This document shows, in pieces, positions 25,446 through 34,471 of a stretch of DNA of 64,000 nt (positions within the stretch are counted from its first letter, which is position 1; the number at the start of each line of letters is the position of its first letter). Origin of the DNA: Rhodospirillaceae bacterium (lineage in GTDB: Bacteria; Pseudomonadota; Alphaproteobacteria; Dongiales; Dongiaceae); the NCBI GenBank assembly GCA_016712715.1, contig JADJQM010000002.1, positions 1,054,001 through 1,118,000 on the forward strand. The letters are read 5' to 3'. The translations under genes were made by a program, and so were the position numbers. Under the pieces are notes generated by a model. The model was not told the DNA's origin. It worked only from the letters and a program-made list of their open reading frames with translations, and did no database searches.

Positions 25446-25492
25446 CAAGCCCATATACAGTTGCAAATGAGTTGCAATTGCATATGGGCTTG
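25446..25492. promoter_or_regulatory. large palindromic operator with TTGCAA repeats
   Basis: Arms 25446-25466 and 25472-25492 are inverted repeats (19 of 21 positions pair) around a 5-base spacer. Two AGTTGCAA direct repeats sit 11 bases apart inside it (25459 and 25470). The sequence resembles TTGCAA-rich Fur-family boxes of alphaproteobacteria; this is an inference. It overlaps the -35 of the next gene and could also act on the divergent lipoprotein gene. Confidence 0.6.
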
Positions 25493-25500
25493 TCTAGGAT
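25472..25500 (+). promoter_or_regulatory. sigma70-type promoter of the 25543 gene
   Basis: TTGCAA (25472-25477) and TAGGAT (25495-25500) are 17 bases apart. The -35 lies inside the right arm of the palindrome, as expected for a repressed promoter. The start codon follows 43 bases after the -10. Confidence 0.55.
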
Positions 25501-25542
25501 GTGCGGCGGGGGGACAGATTCCATAAGTCACAAGGATTGCGC

Positions 25543-26085
25543 ATGGCCGCCAACGACAATGCCTGCACCGATCACACGGACAGCCTGCTGGCAGAGGATG
25601 CCAGCGAGATCTTTATCGAATCGCTGCCCTTTGCCAGCCAGTTCGCGATCTGGGCGGCACGCAGTTGGGTCACGGCCCTGAAGCTCGACCAGCCTTTCGA
25701 GGTGGTCAGCGGTGGCACTTTCCGCCGGCTTGACCTGTTGCCGGCCCAAATCGCGCTCGATGGTTTCTTTCGCACGGTCGCCAGTTCGGCCACTCAGCTG
25801 ATCGATATCCGCTGCATGAAGTGCCGCTATGTCAGTGCCGACGAGATGATCTTCCATCAGGCGCTCTCCGGCGCGCAGCAGGGGGATTCCTTTGCTGCCT
25901 ATCATGCTCTGCGCAACTGGCTGCCGCCGGCTGCCGCGCGCATTGCCTTCGGCTCCCTCAAGACACTCGCCACTCAACTCGCGCAGGCCGATCTGCGCCT
26001 GGCATCACCGACGACTGTCGCGTCGTCGGTGGACAAGCCGGCGCTTATGAATGAGCGGGCGATGCCCTCTCTGGCGCTTCACTAA
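25543..26085 (+). CDS. hypothetical protein under a palindromic operator
   Basis: A 180-residue soluble protein with no recognised family. The ATG at 25543 gives MAANDNACTDH. The middle part is helical (FIESLPFASQFAIWAARSWV near residue 22). There is a Cys pair in DIRCMKCRYVSADEM near residue 88, and the C-terminus is Ala/Ser-rich. CxxC plus a possible Fur-type operator might indicate metal-responsive expression, but this is speculation. It stands alone between the lipoprotein gene and a histidine kinase. Confidence 0.6.
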   Translation: MAANDNACTDHTDSLLAEDASEIFIESLPFASQFAIWAARSWVTALKLDQPFEVVSGGTFRRLDLLPAQIALDGFFRTVASSATQLIDIRCMKCRYVSADEMIFHQALSGAQQGDSFAAYHALRNWLPPAAARIAFGSLKTLATQLAQADLRLASPTTVASSVDKPALMNERAMPSLALH

Positions 26086-26290
26086 ATGTGCCGAGCGGAT
26101 TTTTCTCCCAGGCAAATATACCAATTGCTCTAAGGTGTTAGCAATCAATTAACCTTGTACCATCAGGCGACCCGTCTCATGATTGCGAGATGACGCCCAG
26201 GAGAAATTCGACCCGGCCCTGCCGCCAAAATGTATCGGCTGGCTGTGCTGCATTGAGTATCGTGCAGGGCGGTCGGGTGTGGCCGCTATC

Positions 26291-28114
26291 ATGATGCAGA
26301 TTGTCGAGCATGCATCGCAGACAGCCCCCCAGGCCAATGTCGATTACGCCGGCAACAGGCAAAAAAACCGCCCGGCTGGACGAGCCTCGCTCCTGCTGAT
26401 CGCCATTCCGCTGGTGATATTGCTGGTGGGTTGCCTTGCCACCTATGCTGTCTATGGCGAGCTGCTGCGGCGCGCCGAAGATCTGTGGCGCGAAGGGGCG
26501 CAGAACCAAACTGAACGGCTTGATGCGGCGTTTGCCGATGCGCTGCGGGCGACTCAGGTGCCCCTGCGCGCAATTACCGGCCTGTTCCTGGGATCGGAAA
26601 CCGTCACCAGGGTGGAGTTTGAACGGGCTGTAGCGGCGCTCGCCAGAAATGATCTGGCGCCCGGCGATATTTCTATTGCCCATCTCCTCGCCGATGAGGG
26701 TGGCGACTATTACATGCCCTTCGGTATTGGCCTCGAGCGCTACGGCAAAGTCAGCCGCGATCCGGTCAACTGGTCAGGCCTGGAGAGCGCGGTGGCATTG
26801 GCCGCGCAGCAACCGCAACACCTGCTGTTGTCCCCACATCCCATGTTCGAGGACGATATTGGTCCACGCTTTGCGCTGGTGGTTGCCCTCGCCACCGGAG
26901 ACAGTCCGCCATTGCTGGTGGCGCCGCTCAATCTCGAGGAGATCCTCGCGAACTTTGTGGCGGCCAATGTACCGCCCGGCCTCCACCTCAGTGTTTCCCA
27001 TGGAGCCTTGATCGAGAGCGAACTCTATCCGATCGCCTACCGACCGCTACCAGCCCAACCGGGCTTCAACATGCTCGACCAGTTCCAGGTCGCAGCGATG
27101 CAGACATTGGCTTCCCGCATTGTCTATGCCGGGGCAGAGTGGCAGCTCACCTGGGCTGTGGCGCCGACCTATCAGGGCGGCCCGAACCGCAACCTGGCCA
27201 ATGCGGTGCTCATCGGCGGGCTCTGCTTCTCGGTCCTCTGTGCCCTGCTGTTTCTTCTGGCGCGGCATGAGATCAAGCGTGAACGCGCGCTGTCGGCGAC
27301 CGCCAAGCAGGCCGCCGACATGTTCCGCCAGCATATGGTGCAGTTGTCCCTGGCCCGCGATGCGGCCGAGCAAGCCAATCGTGCCAAATCACAGTTCCTG
27401 GCCAATATGAGTCACGAATTGCGCACACCGTTGAATGCCATCATCGGCTTCTCGGACATGATGAAACTCGGCATTGGCGGCCGGGTGGAGAATGAGCGGC
27501 ACCTGGAATGCGTCAAGCATATCAGCGACAGCGGCACGTTGCTGTTCAAGCTCATCGACCAGCTGTTCGATACGGCCAAGATCGAGAGTGGGCAGCTTGA
27601 GCTCACGGAAGAACCGCACGATGCCGTTGCCTTGGCGCGCGAGGCTATTGCATTGGTGCAGCCGGTCGCCAATACCAAGCAGATCCGCCTCACCTTGGAA
27701 GCTGGTGCGGATCTCCCGGCCTGGCTGGTCGATTATCGCGCGGCGTTGCAGATCCTCAACAATCTCCTCACCAATGCGGTGAAGTTCTCCGGCCGGGACA
27801 CGGTCGTGGAAACGCGCCTGCAATCCATGGCGGATGGCGGCCTGATGATCGCGGTCATCGATCAAGGCCCCGGCATTGCGCCTGAGATCCTGCCCCGGAT
27901 ATTCGATCGCTTCTCGCGCGGCGATCCCATGGTCTCAGGGAAGGAAGAAGGACTTGGCCTTGGGCTCTGGATCGTGCGCAACCTGGTCGAGATGCATCGC
28001 GGCGGCATCAGCGTGGAAAGCGTGGTGGGACAGGGCACCACCATCAGGATGCGCTTTCCACCCCCGGCCAGCGTTCGGTCGGCGATAGATCCAGCAACCA
28101 TTCCCGCCGATTGA
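26291..28114 (+). CDS. membrane-bound sensor histidine kinase, CHASE-like sensor
   Basis: About 607 residues from the ATG at 26291; the frame is open to a TTG at 26183, so the start is uncertain. TM1 lies near residues 33-56 and TM2 near 305-325. The periplasmic part between them begins DAAFADALRATQVPLRAITG, as in CHASE sensors. HisKA has the phospho-His in MSHELRTPLNAIIGF near residue 375. HATPase_c has NAVKFS, DQGPGIAP and GLGLGLWIV. No response regulator is adjacent. Confidence 0.88.
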   Translation: MMQIVEHASQTAPQANVDYAGNRQKNRPAGRASLLLIAIPLVILLVGCLATYAVYGELLRRAEDLWREGAQNQTERLDAAFADALRATQVPLRAITGLFLGSETVTRVEFERAVAALARNDLAPGDISIAHLLADEGGDYYMPFGIGLERYGKVSRDPVNWSGLESAVALAAQQPQHLLLSPHPMFEDDIGPRFALVVALATGDSPPLLVAPLNLEEILANFVAANVPPGLHLSVSHGALIESELYPIAYRPLPAQPGFNMLDQFQVAAMQTLASRIVYAGAEWQLTWAVAPTYQGGPNRNLANAVLIGGLCFSVLCALLFLLARHEIKRERALSATAKQAADMFRQHMVQLSLARDAAEQANRAKSQFLANMSHELRTPLNAIIGFSDMMKLGIGGRVENERHLECVKHISDSGTLLFKLIDQLFDTAKIESGQLELTEEPHDAVALAREAIALVQPVANTKQIRLTLEAGADLPAWLVDYRAALQILNNLLTNAVKFSGRDTVVETRLQSMADGGLMIAVIDQGPGIAPEILPRIFDRFSRGDPMVSGKEEGLGLGLWIVRNLVEMHRGGISVESVVGQGTTIRMRFPPPASVRSAIDPATIPAD

Positions 28115-28152
28115 TGTCGGCGCCCCCAGATTCCTGCGTATGAAAATCCGGC

Positions 28153-29136
28153 TCAGGCGCCCGGTGTGACGTCACCCAGCGCAAAGCGGTACTCGCTGTT
28201 GCAGAATTCGCAGGTCACGACCAGCGCGCCATCGATGGCCAGGTCCTGGAGTTCGTCTGCCGCCAGTGATTTGAGGACATTCTCGACACGGCCGCGCGAG
28301 CAGCGGCACTGCGCCTTGAGATCGTGACCGCTGAAGACGCGAACGCCGTCTTCATGGAACAGGCGATAGAGCAGATCATGCATGCCGGTCTCTGGCCCCA
28401 GCAGCTCCCTGTCCTGGGTGCTGGCCATCAGGACGACGGCCCGACGCCAGGCATCTTCCGCTTCTTCGGTGCCGGCATCGAAGGAATCCTCGTTGCGGCC
28501 ATGCCAATCATGGGGTGTCGAGCCGTCCGGCGTCCAGCCACCTTGCGACGTGCCTTGCATCGGCAGGCGCTGCAGCATGATGGCGCCGGCGCGCCAGCCG
28601 CCGGGATGATGCTCGACGGCGAGCTTGAACGCCGCCTGCAGCTGTTCCGACTGCCGGAAATAATGATGGATGCATTCCACAAGGCTGGTGCCTTCCAGCT
28701 CGACAATGCCCTGGTAGCGCTCGGCATGCTCGCCCTGGTCCACGGTAAAGGCGAGATAGCCGCCACCGGTCAAACGCATGAGATTGGCGGAGGCTGCCGG
28801 TATGGCGACCACCGCTTTCTCGTCGAACTGCGCATAGCCGCGCACATTGCCGGCCGACGTCACGTCGGCGACCAGCACCTTGACGGCGCCATTGCCCTTG
28901 GCCTGCAGGGTGAAGACACCCTCATACTTCAACGTCGCCGCCAGGATGGCCGCCAACGCCATCATCTCCGTGAGGAGATGCGCCACAGGTTCCGGATAGG
29001 CGTGTTTGGCGATGATTTCGCTCGCCACCTGGTCGATGCGGATCAGGCGGCCACGGACGCCATGGCCCTCGATCTGGAACGGTTGGACATAGTCGCTGGC
29101 GGGTGGGGCTTGGACGGCTGCTTCCATGGATTTCAT
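28153..29136 (-). CDS. hslO: Hsp33 redox-regulated chaperone
   Basis: A 327-residue Hsp33. Under oxidative stress it releases zinc, forms disulfides and becomes a holdase. The C-terminal redox switch is visible as QCRCSRGRVENVL (CxC) and CEFCNSEY (CxxC). The N-terminal domain carries HLLTEMMALAAILAATLKYEG. An acidic insert near residue 220 (DSFDAGTEEAEDAWRRA) is common in alphaproteobacterial members. The ATG at 29136 lies one base after the argF stop, so it is the third gene of argD-argF-hslO. Confidence 0.95.
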   Translation of the reverse strand: MKSMEAAVQAPPASDYVQPFQIEGHGVRGRLIRIDQVASEIIAKHAYPEPVAHLLTEMMALAAILAATLKYEGVFTLQAKGNGAVKVLVADVTSAGNVRGYAQFDEKAVVAIPAASANLMRLTGGGYLAFTVDQGEHAERYQGIVELEGTSLVECIHHYFRQSEQLQAAFKLAVEHHPGGWRAGAIMLQRLPMQGTSQGGWTPDGSTPHDWHGRNEDSFDAGTEEAEDAWRRAVVLMASTQDRELLGPETGMHDLLYRLFHEDGVRVFSGHDLKAQCRCSRGRVENVLKSLAADELQDLAIDGALVVTCEFCNSEYRFALGDVTPGA

Positions 29137-29137
29137 A

Positions 29138-30064
29138 CTAAAGCAGACCGAGGCACCAATAAAGAATCCCCTGCTGGGCATGCAAGCGATTCTCCGCCTC
29201 TTCCCAGACCACCGATTGCGGCCCGTCGATGACCGCGGCGGTCATTTCGTCGCCGCGATGGGCCGGCAGGCAATGCATGAAAATAGCATCGGCTTTGGCC
29301 AGCTTCATCAGCTTCTCGTCGACCTGGAAACGGCGCAGTTGTTCAGTGCGGTCGAAGGAATCGGCATCGCCCATCGAGACCCAGGTGTCGGTCACGATAC
29401 AATCAGCGCCCTTCACGGCTTCCTGCGGATTGTCGGAAATCTTCACCTTGCCGCCTTGTTCATGCGCCCAGTTGATGACGTCGCGCGGTGGCGCCAGATT
29501 GGCGGGGCAGGCGATGTTGAGTTCGAAGTCGAAGCGAACGGCGGCGTGGATCCAGCTCGTCGCCATGTTGTTGCCGTCGCCCGACCAGGTCACGCGCTTG
29601 CCCTTGATCGGCCCCCGATGTTCCTCGAAGGTCATGACATCGGCCATCAGCTGGCAGGGATGGGTGCGGTCGGTCAAGCCGTTGATGACCGGCACGGTGG
29701 CGTGTTCGGCCAATTCCATCAGCTTCTGCTCGCGCGTGGTCCGGACCATGATGCAATCGACATAGCGCGACAGCACGCGGGCGGTATCGGCCACGGTTTC
29801 GCCACGGCCGAGCTGCGAGCTTTCACGTTCAAGGACGACAACCTCGCCGCCCAGCCGCTTCATGCCGATCTCGAACGAGACGCGGGTGCGGGTCGATGGC
29901 TTCTCGAAGATCATGGCCAGCGCCTTGCCGGCGAAAGGCTTTTCGTTGCCGTCCGGAAAATTCTTGGCCTTCACGGCTTTCGACGTGTCGATGATGCGCC
30001 TGAGATCGGCGGCCGACATGATATCGAGGTCGAGGAAGTGCTTTGGTGTCGTGGTCTGGGTCAT
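29138..30064 (-). CDS. argF: ornithine carbamoyltransferase
   Basis: A 308-residue enzyme that makes citrulline from ornithine and carbamoyl phosphate. The carbamoyl-phosphate motif FEKPSTRTRVSFE is near residue 52, HPCQ near residue 132, and the ornithine loop FMHCLPAHRG near residue 270. The ATG at 30064 is chosen because the longer frame is the antisense of argD. It starts 2 bases after the argD stop. No ARG-box-like palindrome was seen between the two genes. Confidence 0.96.
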   Translation of the reverse strand: MTQTTTPKHFLDLDIMSAADLRRIIDTSKAVKAKNFPDGNEKPFAGKALAMIFEKPSTRTRVSFEIGMKRLGGEVVVLERESSQLGRGETVADTARVLSRYVDCIMVRTTREQKLMELAEHATVPVINGLTDRTHPCQLMADVMTFEEHRGPIKGKRVTWSGDGNNMATSWIHAAVRFDFELNIACPANLAPPRDVINWAHEQGGKVKISDNPQEAVKGADCIVTDTWVSMGDADSFDRTEQLRRFQVDEKLMKLAKADAIFMHCLPAHRGDEMTAAVIDGPQSVVWEEAENRLHAQQGILYWCLGLL

Positions 30065-30066
30065 TT

Positions 30067-31260
30067 TCAGGCAGCCTTGGCTTGGGCCGCGACGGCGGCC
30101 AGCATGTCGATGGCGGAATCGATCTCCGCGTTGGTGACGATGAGCGGCGGCAACAGGCGGATGGTGTTGTCGGCGGCACCCACGGTCAGCAGACCGACAC
30201 CGCGCAGACTTTCCACCATCTCTGTATTGACGACACCGCTCGCGCATTTGAGGCCGCGCATCAAACCCTTGCCGCGCTTGCCCTCGAATGCGCCGGGGAA
30301 TCGTCGCAGCAACTCGTCGATGCGCGCATCGAGGTGCGCGCCGACCTTGTTCACCGCCGGCAGGAAGTCATCGGCCAGGATGATGTCGAGCACGGCATTG
30401 CCGACCGCCATGGCGAGCGGGTTGCCGCCGAAGGTGGTGCCGTGGGACCCCGGACCGAAAGCTGCCGCCACCTTGTTGCTGGCAAGGCAGACGCCCATCG
30501 GGAAACCGCCGCCGATGCCCTTGGCGGTGGCGACGATATCCGGGGTGACGCCGGCCCATTCATGGGCAAAGAACTTGCCGGTCCGCCCGACGCCCGACTG
30601 CACTTCGTCGAACATCAGCAGCAGCCCGAATTCGTCGCACACCTTGCGCAGGCCTTGCAGGAACTCGATATCGGCGGCGCGCATGCCGCCTTCGCCCTGT
30701 ACCGGCTCGATCATGATGGCGGCCGTCTCCGGCCCCACCTTGGCGCGCACTTCATTGAGGTTGTTGAAGGCGCAATGATCGAACCCGTCCACCACCGGGG
30801 CATAGCCCTTGAGGTATTTCTCGTTGCCGGCGGCGGCCAGGGTCGAGAGGGTGCGGCCGTGGAACGAGCCTTCAAAGGCGATGACGCGATAACGTGCCGG
30901 ATCGCCGAAATCATCCTGGTATTTGCGAATGAGCTTCAGGCCGCACTCGATCGCCTCGGCGCCGGAATTGGCGAAGAAGGCCTGGTCGGCGAAGGTGGCG
31001 GCGGTCAGGCGTTCGGCAAGCCGCGTCTGTCCCGGCACCTGATAGAGGTTGGAGGTGTGCCACAGCTTCTGCGCCTGGTCGACCAGGGCCTTCACCAGAT
31101 GCGGATGGCTGTGCCCCAGTGCCGTCACGGCGATGCCGCTGGCAAAATCGAGGAAACGTCGGCCGTCCGCCGTGAAGAGATAGGCCCCTTCGCCGCGCTC
31201 GAAGGCGAGTTCGGAACGGGCATAGGTCTGCATCAGGCTGGAGGGCTTTTGGACGGTCAT
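30067..31260 (-). CDS. argD: acetylornithine aminotransferase
   Basis: A 397-residue class III PLP aminotransferase. It converts N-acetylglutamate semialdehyde to N-acetylornithine, and may also serve the succinyl-DAP step of lysine synthesis. FFANSGAEAIECGLKL near residue 100 and the aspartate block LMFDEVQSGVGRTG near residue 213 are visible. The PLP lysine lies in DIVATAKGIGGGFPMG near residue 242. AGAGG lies five bases before the ATG at 31260; a longer start at 31296 is possible. It heads argD-argF-hslO. Confidence 0.95.
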   Translation of the reverse strand: MTVQKPSSLMQTYARSELAFERGEGAYLFTADGRRFLDFASGIAVTALGHSHPHLVKALVDQAQKLWHTSNLYQVPGQTRLAERLTAATFADQAFFANSGAEAIECGLKLIRKYQDDFGDPARYRVIAFEGSFHGRTLSTLAAAGNEKYLKGYAPVVDGFDHCAFNNLNEVRAKVGPETAAIMIEPVQGEGGMRAADIEFLQGLRKVCDEFGLLLMFDEVQSGVGRTGKFFAHEWAGVTPDIVATAKGIGGGFPMGVCLASNKVAAAFGPGSHGTTFGGNPLAMAVGNAVLDIILADDFLPAVNKVGAHLDARIDELLRRFPGAFEGKRGKGLMRGLKCASGVVNTEMVESLRGVGLLTVGAADNTIRLLPPLIVTNAEIDSAIDMLAAVAAQAKAA

Positions 31261-31361
31261 TTTTGCCTCTGAAGGGTCGAAAAAGGGCTCATTCATGCTG
31301 GAAAGCGGCGACTATCGGGAGATGGCTCCCCGCTGTCAACCGGCGAGGGGGAATTGGGGGG

Positions 31362-31841
31362 TCATCGCGAAAGCTTCTTGCTCATATAGACGGTGGTTCC
31401 GTTCATAAAGGCCTCCTCCCGCTCCACGACATAGCCCAGTCGCCGATAGAGCAGGACATTGGCCTCAAATGCGCCGTTTGTGAGCAGGCGGAGTTCGAAG
31501 CAGCCCGCGTCCATGGCCTTCTGCTCGGCATGGGCGAGGAGGTGCCGCCCGATCCCCTGGCCTTGGGCGGCTGGCGCGACGGCGACATTCTCGATCCAAA
31601 GGTGATCAGGGCGCTGCATGGTTTCGATCAATCCGACGATGGGGCCACCTATCCGGCCCTGCTCGACCATGACATCGAATTGGTGTTCCAGCAGGGCCTG
31701 GCCGTAATCGGTTCGCATCGGCAGCGGCTCGCGGCCGATCACCGGCACCCATTTGGCATAGGCGGCGTGCACGATATCGGTGATCGCCGCAGCCTCGTGC
31801 GGTTCGGCCGGCCGGATCATGAAGGTGAAATCGCGCGTCAT
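31362..31841 (-). CDS. GNAT-family N-acetyltransferase
   Basis: A 159-residue GNAT protein. The acetyl-CoA pyrophosphate motif lies in VAVAPAAQGQGIGRHLLAHAE near residue 85 (Q-x-x-G-x-G/A type). The C-terminal VLLYRRLGYVVEREE block is also typical. The substrate cannot be read. It precedes argD on the same strand after about 100 bases and follows a terminator, so it is probably separately expressed. Confidence 0.87.
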   Translation of the reverse strand: MTRDFTFMIRPAEPHEAAAITDIVHAAYAKWVPVIGREPLPMRTDYGQALLEHQFDVMVEQGRIGGPIVGLIETMQRPDHLWIENVAVAPAAQGQGIGRHLLAHAEQKAMDAGCFELRLLTNGAFEANVLLYRRLGYVVEREEAFMNGTTVYMSKKLSR

Positions 31842-31867
31842 GGCTGTTGTTCCAGAATATGGACATG

Positions 31868-31899
31868 AAAAACCCCGCCGACCGGTTGGGTGGGCAGGG
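31868..31899 (-). terminator. Rho-independent terminator
   Basis: On the minus strand CCCTGCC pairs with GGCGGGG (one G-U pair) around a 13-base loop, and TTTTT follows at once. It lies downstream of the ABC permease pair and would end the long leftward dnaB-to-permease array. Confidence 0.7.
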
Positions 31900-32067
31900 A
31901 TACTTTGGTGGACGGTGGCTGGGACCTATCGTCCCGCTGGTATTCCCGTTCGCGCCAAAAGCTGAGCCTTCCGCACCTTGATGCAGAATCGACGTCGCTG
32001 GGCAGATGCGGAAATATGCGTGGACATGCGGCCATCCTAAAAAGGAAAGGTGACGCGGTCAAGTTAG

Positions 32068-32883
32068 CTAGGGTTTGAGGCGATAACCGCGCCGGAACCA
32101 GGTGTAGGCCAGGGCAAAGAGCATCGCGTTCATCGCCAGCAGCACGGCAGCGCCGATCCAGGGATTGGACGAGCCGGTGCCGGTCATGCCGAAGCGGAAG
32201 CCGTCGATGATGTAAAAGACGGGGTTGAGGCGCACCAGTTCCTGCGCCAGCGGCGGCAGGTTTTCGACCCGGTAGAACAGGCCCGACAGGAAGGAAAGCG
32301 GCAGCAGCAGGAAGGTATGGACCGCGGCATAGGAGTCCCATTTCTCCGCCCAGATGCCGACCAGGATGCCGATCAAGCCATGCATCATGGTGCCCATGAT
32401 GGCAAAGAACAGGATCGCCCAGGGCTGCACAAAGGTGAGGTCGGCAAAGAACAAGGTGATGAGGGCGACCGCGATGCCGACGGCGCTCCCCGCGAGACAG
32501 GCGCCCGCGAGATAGCCGCAGACACGTTCGACGGAGGAGAGCGGCGCCATGAGAAGATCTGCCATCACCCGTTCATGCTTGTCGAAGATGAACGAGCCGC
32601 AGGCATTTTCGAACGCTTTTTCGCAGGCGACGAAGATGATGAGGCCGGGGGCGATGAAGTTGAGGAGATCCGCATTGCTGCCGCTGCTCCCGCCCACGGT
32701 GCGGATCGCCAGATGGAAGACGGCAAGATAGAGCAGGCTGGAAACCACGGGGCCGAGGATCTGGTAATTATAGTCCTTGAGGCCGCGGCTGGTTTCGCGC
32801 CGTGCCAGCGTGAACAGGCCCAGCCAGTTGACCGCACCGAAGCGCCGCAGCCGGCCGCTATGCGAGAGAATACCCGCCATCAT
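32068..32883 (-). CDS. ABC-2-type transporter permease (downstream copy)
   Basis: A 271-residue membrane protein with about six hydrophobic helices. The ABC-2 blocks FIAPGLIIFVACEKAFENA near residue 77 and NPVFYIIDGFRFGMTG near residue 220 are clear. It overlaps the upstream permease gene by 4 bases. ABC-2 permeases export polysaccharides, lipids or drugs and need an ATPase; none adjoins the pair. Both permeases share the AVNWxGLxTLxRxE start and the same C-terminal block, so they are probably paralogues. Confidence 0.88.
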   Translation of the reverse strand: MMAGILSHSGRLRRFGAVNWLGLFTLARRETSRGLKDYNYQILGPVVSSLLYLAVFHLAIRTVGGSSGSNADLLNFIAPGLIIFVACEKAFENACGSFIFDKHERVMADLLMAPLSSVERVCGYLAGACLAGSAVGIAVALITLFFADLTFVQPWAILFFAIMGTMMHGLIGILVGIWAEKWDSYAAVHTFLLLPLSFLSGLFYRVENLPPLAQELVRLNPVFYIIDGFRFGMTGTGSSNPWIGAAVLLAMNAMLFALAYTWFRRGYRLKP

Positions 32884-33677
32884 GCCTTCAACCGGCTGCC
32901 GCGCTCAAAACTCAGGTAATTGGCGAGCAGCAGGGCGGCGTTGACGCCGATCAGCGCCAGGGCACCCAGCAGCAGCGACCCGTCGGCATGGCCTATGAAG
33001 CCATAGCGAAAGCCGTCGATCATGTAGAAGAAGGGGTTGAGATGGGCGAGCACCTGCCCGAACTCAGGCAGGCGCGCCGTCGAATAGAAGGTGCCGGACA
33101 GGAAGGCCAGCGGCGTGATGATGAAATTCGTCACCGCTGCCATATGGTCGAACTTCTCGGCATAGATCCCGGCGACGATGCCGAGCTGCGCCAGCATCAG
33201 GCTGGCCATGATGCCGTAGAACAGCAGGGGCAGCACATTGCTGACCTGCAGCGGCACGAACAGCCAGATGGCGGCCGCGGTCGCAACACCCACCACCAGG
33301 CCCCGTGTCAGACCACCCAGGGCCAGGCCCAGCGTGATCTCCAGTGCTGACAGTGGGGGCATCAGCAGGTCGACGATATTGCCCTGGATCTTGGCGATCA
33401 TCAGCGAGGAGGAGGCGTTGGCAAAGGCGTTCTGCGTCATCGCCATCATGATGAGGCCGGGTGCCAGGAATTCCATGTAGGGAACGCCGCCCACCAGTTC
33501 GACCGAATGGCCCATGGCCAGCACGAAGATCGCCAGGAACAGGAGCGTCGTCACCATCGGCGCCAGCACCGTCTGCGTGCCCACGGCCAGGAAGCGGCGC
33601 ACCTCCTTCCGGTAGAGGGTCCAGAGGCCGATCCAGTTGACGGCACCATAGCGGCGCGGGGTGAGGGCGGGGATCAT
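32880..33677 (-). CDS. ABC-2-type transporter permease (upstream copy)
   Basis: A 265-residue membrane protein related to the next gene. LAPGLIMMAMTQNAFANASSS near residue 72 and NPFFYMIDGFRYGFIGHADG near residue 212 are the ABC-2 blocks. With its paralogue it may form a heterodimeric channel. It lies about 60 bases after the SDR gene in the same leftward array. Substrate unknown. Confidence 0.88.
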   Translation of the reverse strand: MIPALTPRRYGAVNWIGLWTLYRKEVRRFLAVGTQTVLAPMVTTLLFLAIFVLAMGHSVELVGGVPYMEFLAPGLIMMAMTQNAFANASSSLMIAKIQGNIVDLLMPPLSALEITLGLALGGLTRGLVVGVATAAAIWLFVPLQVSNVLPLLFYGIMASLMLAQLGIVAGIYAEKFDHMAAVTNFIITPLAFLSGTFYSTARLPEFGQVLAHLNPFFYMIDGFRYGFIGHADGSLLLGALALIGVNAALLLANYLSFERGSRLKA

Positions 33678-33740
33678 GATGGCGGGAAGGTAGGGCCCTC
33701 TGCTGTCGCGCGCAAATGCGTTCTCTGCAAGGGGCCCGTG

Positions 33741-34469
33741 CTACTGTGCCTTCACCATTTCGCCATTGCCGGTGAAGGTGGCGGTGGCCAGCTCGACGAA
33801 CTTGTCCATGATCTCGTCCGGCGTCTTCAGGCTCTGCGGATCTTCGCCGGGATAGGCCTTGGCGCGCATGCGGGTGCGGGTGCGGCCGGGGTCGATCATG
33901 TTGGCGCGCACCTTGGTCTGCTGGATTTCCTGGGCATAGATGCCAACCATCATCTCCAGCGCCGCCTTGGAAATGGCGTAGGTGCCCCAATAGGCGCGGG
34001 GACCGCGCGCGGCGCCTGAGGTGAGGAAGATGGCCCGCCCGGCATCGGATTGCCGCAGCAATGGATCCAGCGAGCGCAGCAGGCGCCAGTTGGCAGTGAG
34101 GTTGATGTCGATGACCTCCTGGAACTCCTTGGGCGAAATATGCCCGAGAGGTGAGAGGGTGCCGAGCACACCTGCATTGCCGACCAGGATGTCGAGCTTG
34201 CCGAAGCGCTCGTAAAGTGCGGCACCCAGCCGGTCGATGGCGTCGAAATCCTTGAGGTCGAAGGGCACCAGCAGGCTGGTCTTGCCGCTGATGCCGCGGA
34301 TTTCGTCATCGAGTTCCTCAAGCCCGCCGGTGGTCCGCGCGGTGAGGATCAGCTCGGCGCCTTCTTTGGCATAGGCTCTGGCGATGGCGGCACCGATGCC
34401 GCGCGAGGCGCCGGTGACAAGGGCGATACGCCCGGCGAGTCTGCCGGGCTTAGCAACGGTCGCCGTCAT
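33741..34469 (-). CDS. SDR-family oxidoreductase, YciK-like
   Basis: A 242-residue classical SDR. TGASRGIG at residues 19-26, VGNAGVLG near residue 97, and the active site with Ser in LTSGAAR and YAISK (YxxxK) near residue 165 are intact. The middle block LSPLGHISPKEFQEVIDINLTANWRLL resembles YciK-type proteins. The ATG at 34469 lies 2 bases after the purF stop. Its substrate is unknown. Confidence 0.9.
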   Translation of the reverse strand: MTATVAKPGRLAGRIALVTGASRGIGAAIARAYAKEGAELILTARTTGGLEELDDEIRGISGKTSLLVPFDLKDFDAIDRLGAALYERFGKLDILVGNAGVLGTLSPLGHISPKEFQEVIDINLTANWRLLRSLDPLLRQSDAGRAIFLTSGAARGPRAYWGTYAISKAALEMMVGIYAQEIQQTKVRANMIDPGRTRTRMRAKAYPGEDPQSLKTPDEIMDKFVELATATFTGNGEMVKAQ

Positions 34470-34471
34470 GC

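Noticed and set aside
29126..30778. 550-codon open frame on the plus strand
   Set aside because: Antisense of argF and part of argD; both real genes have intact catalytic motifs.
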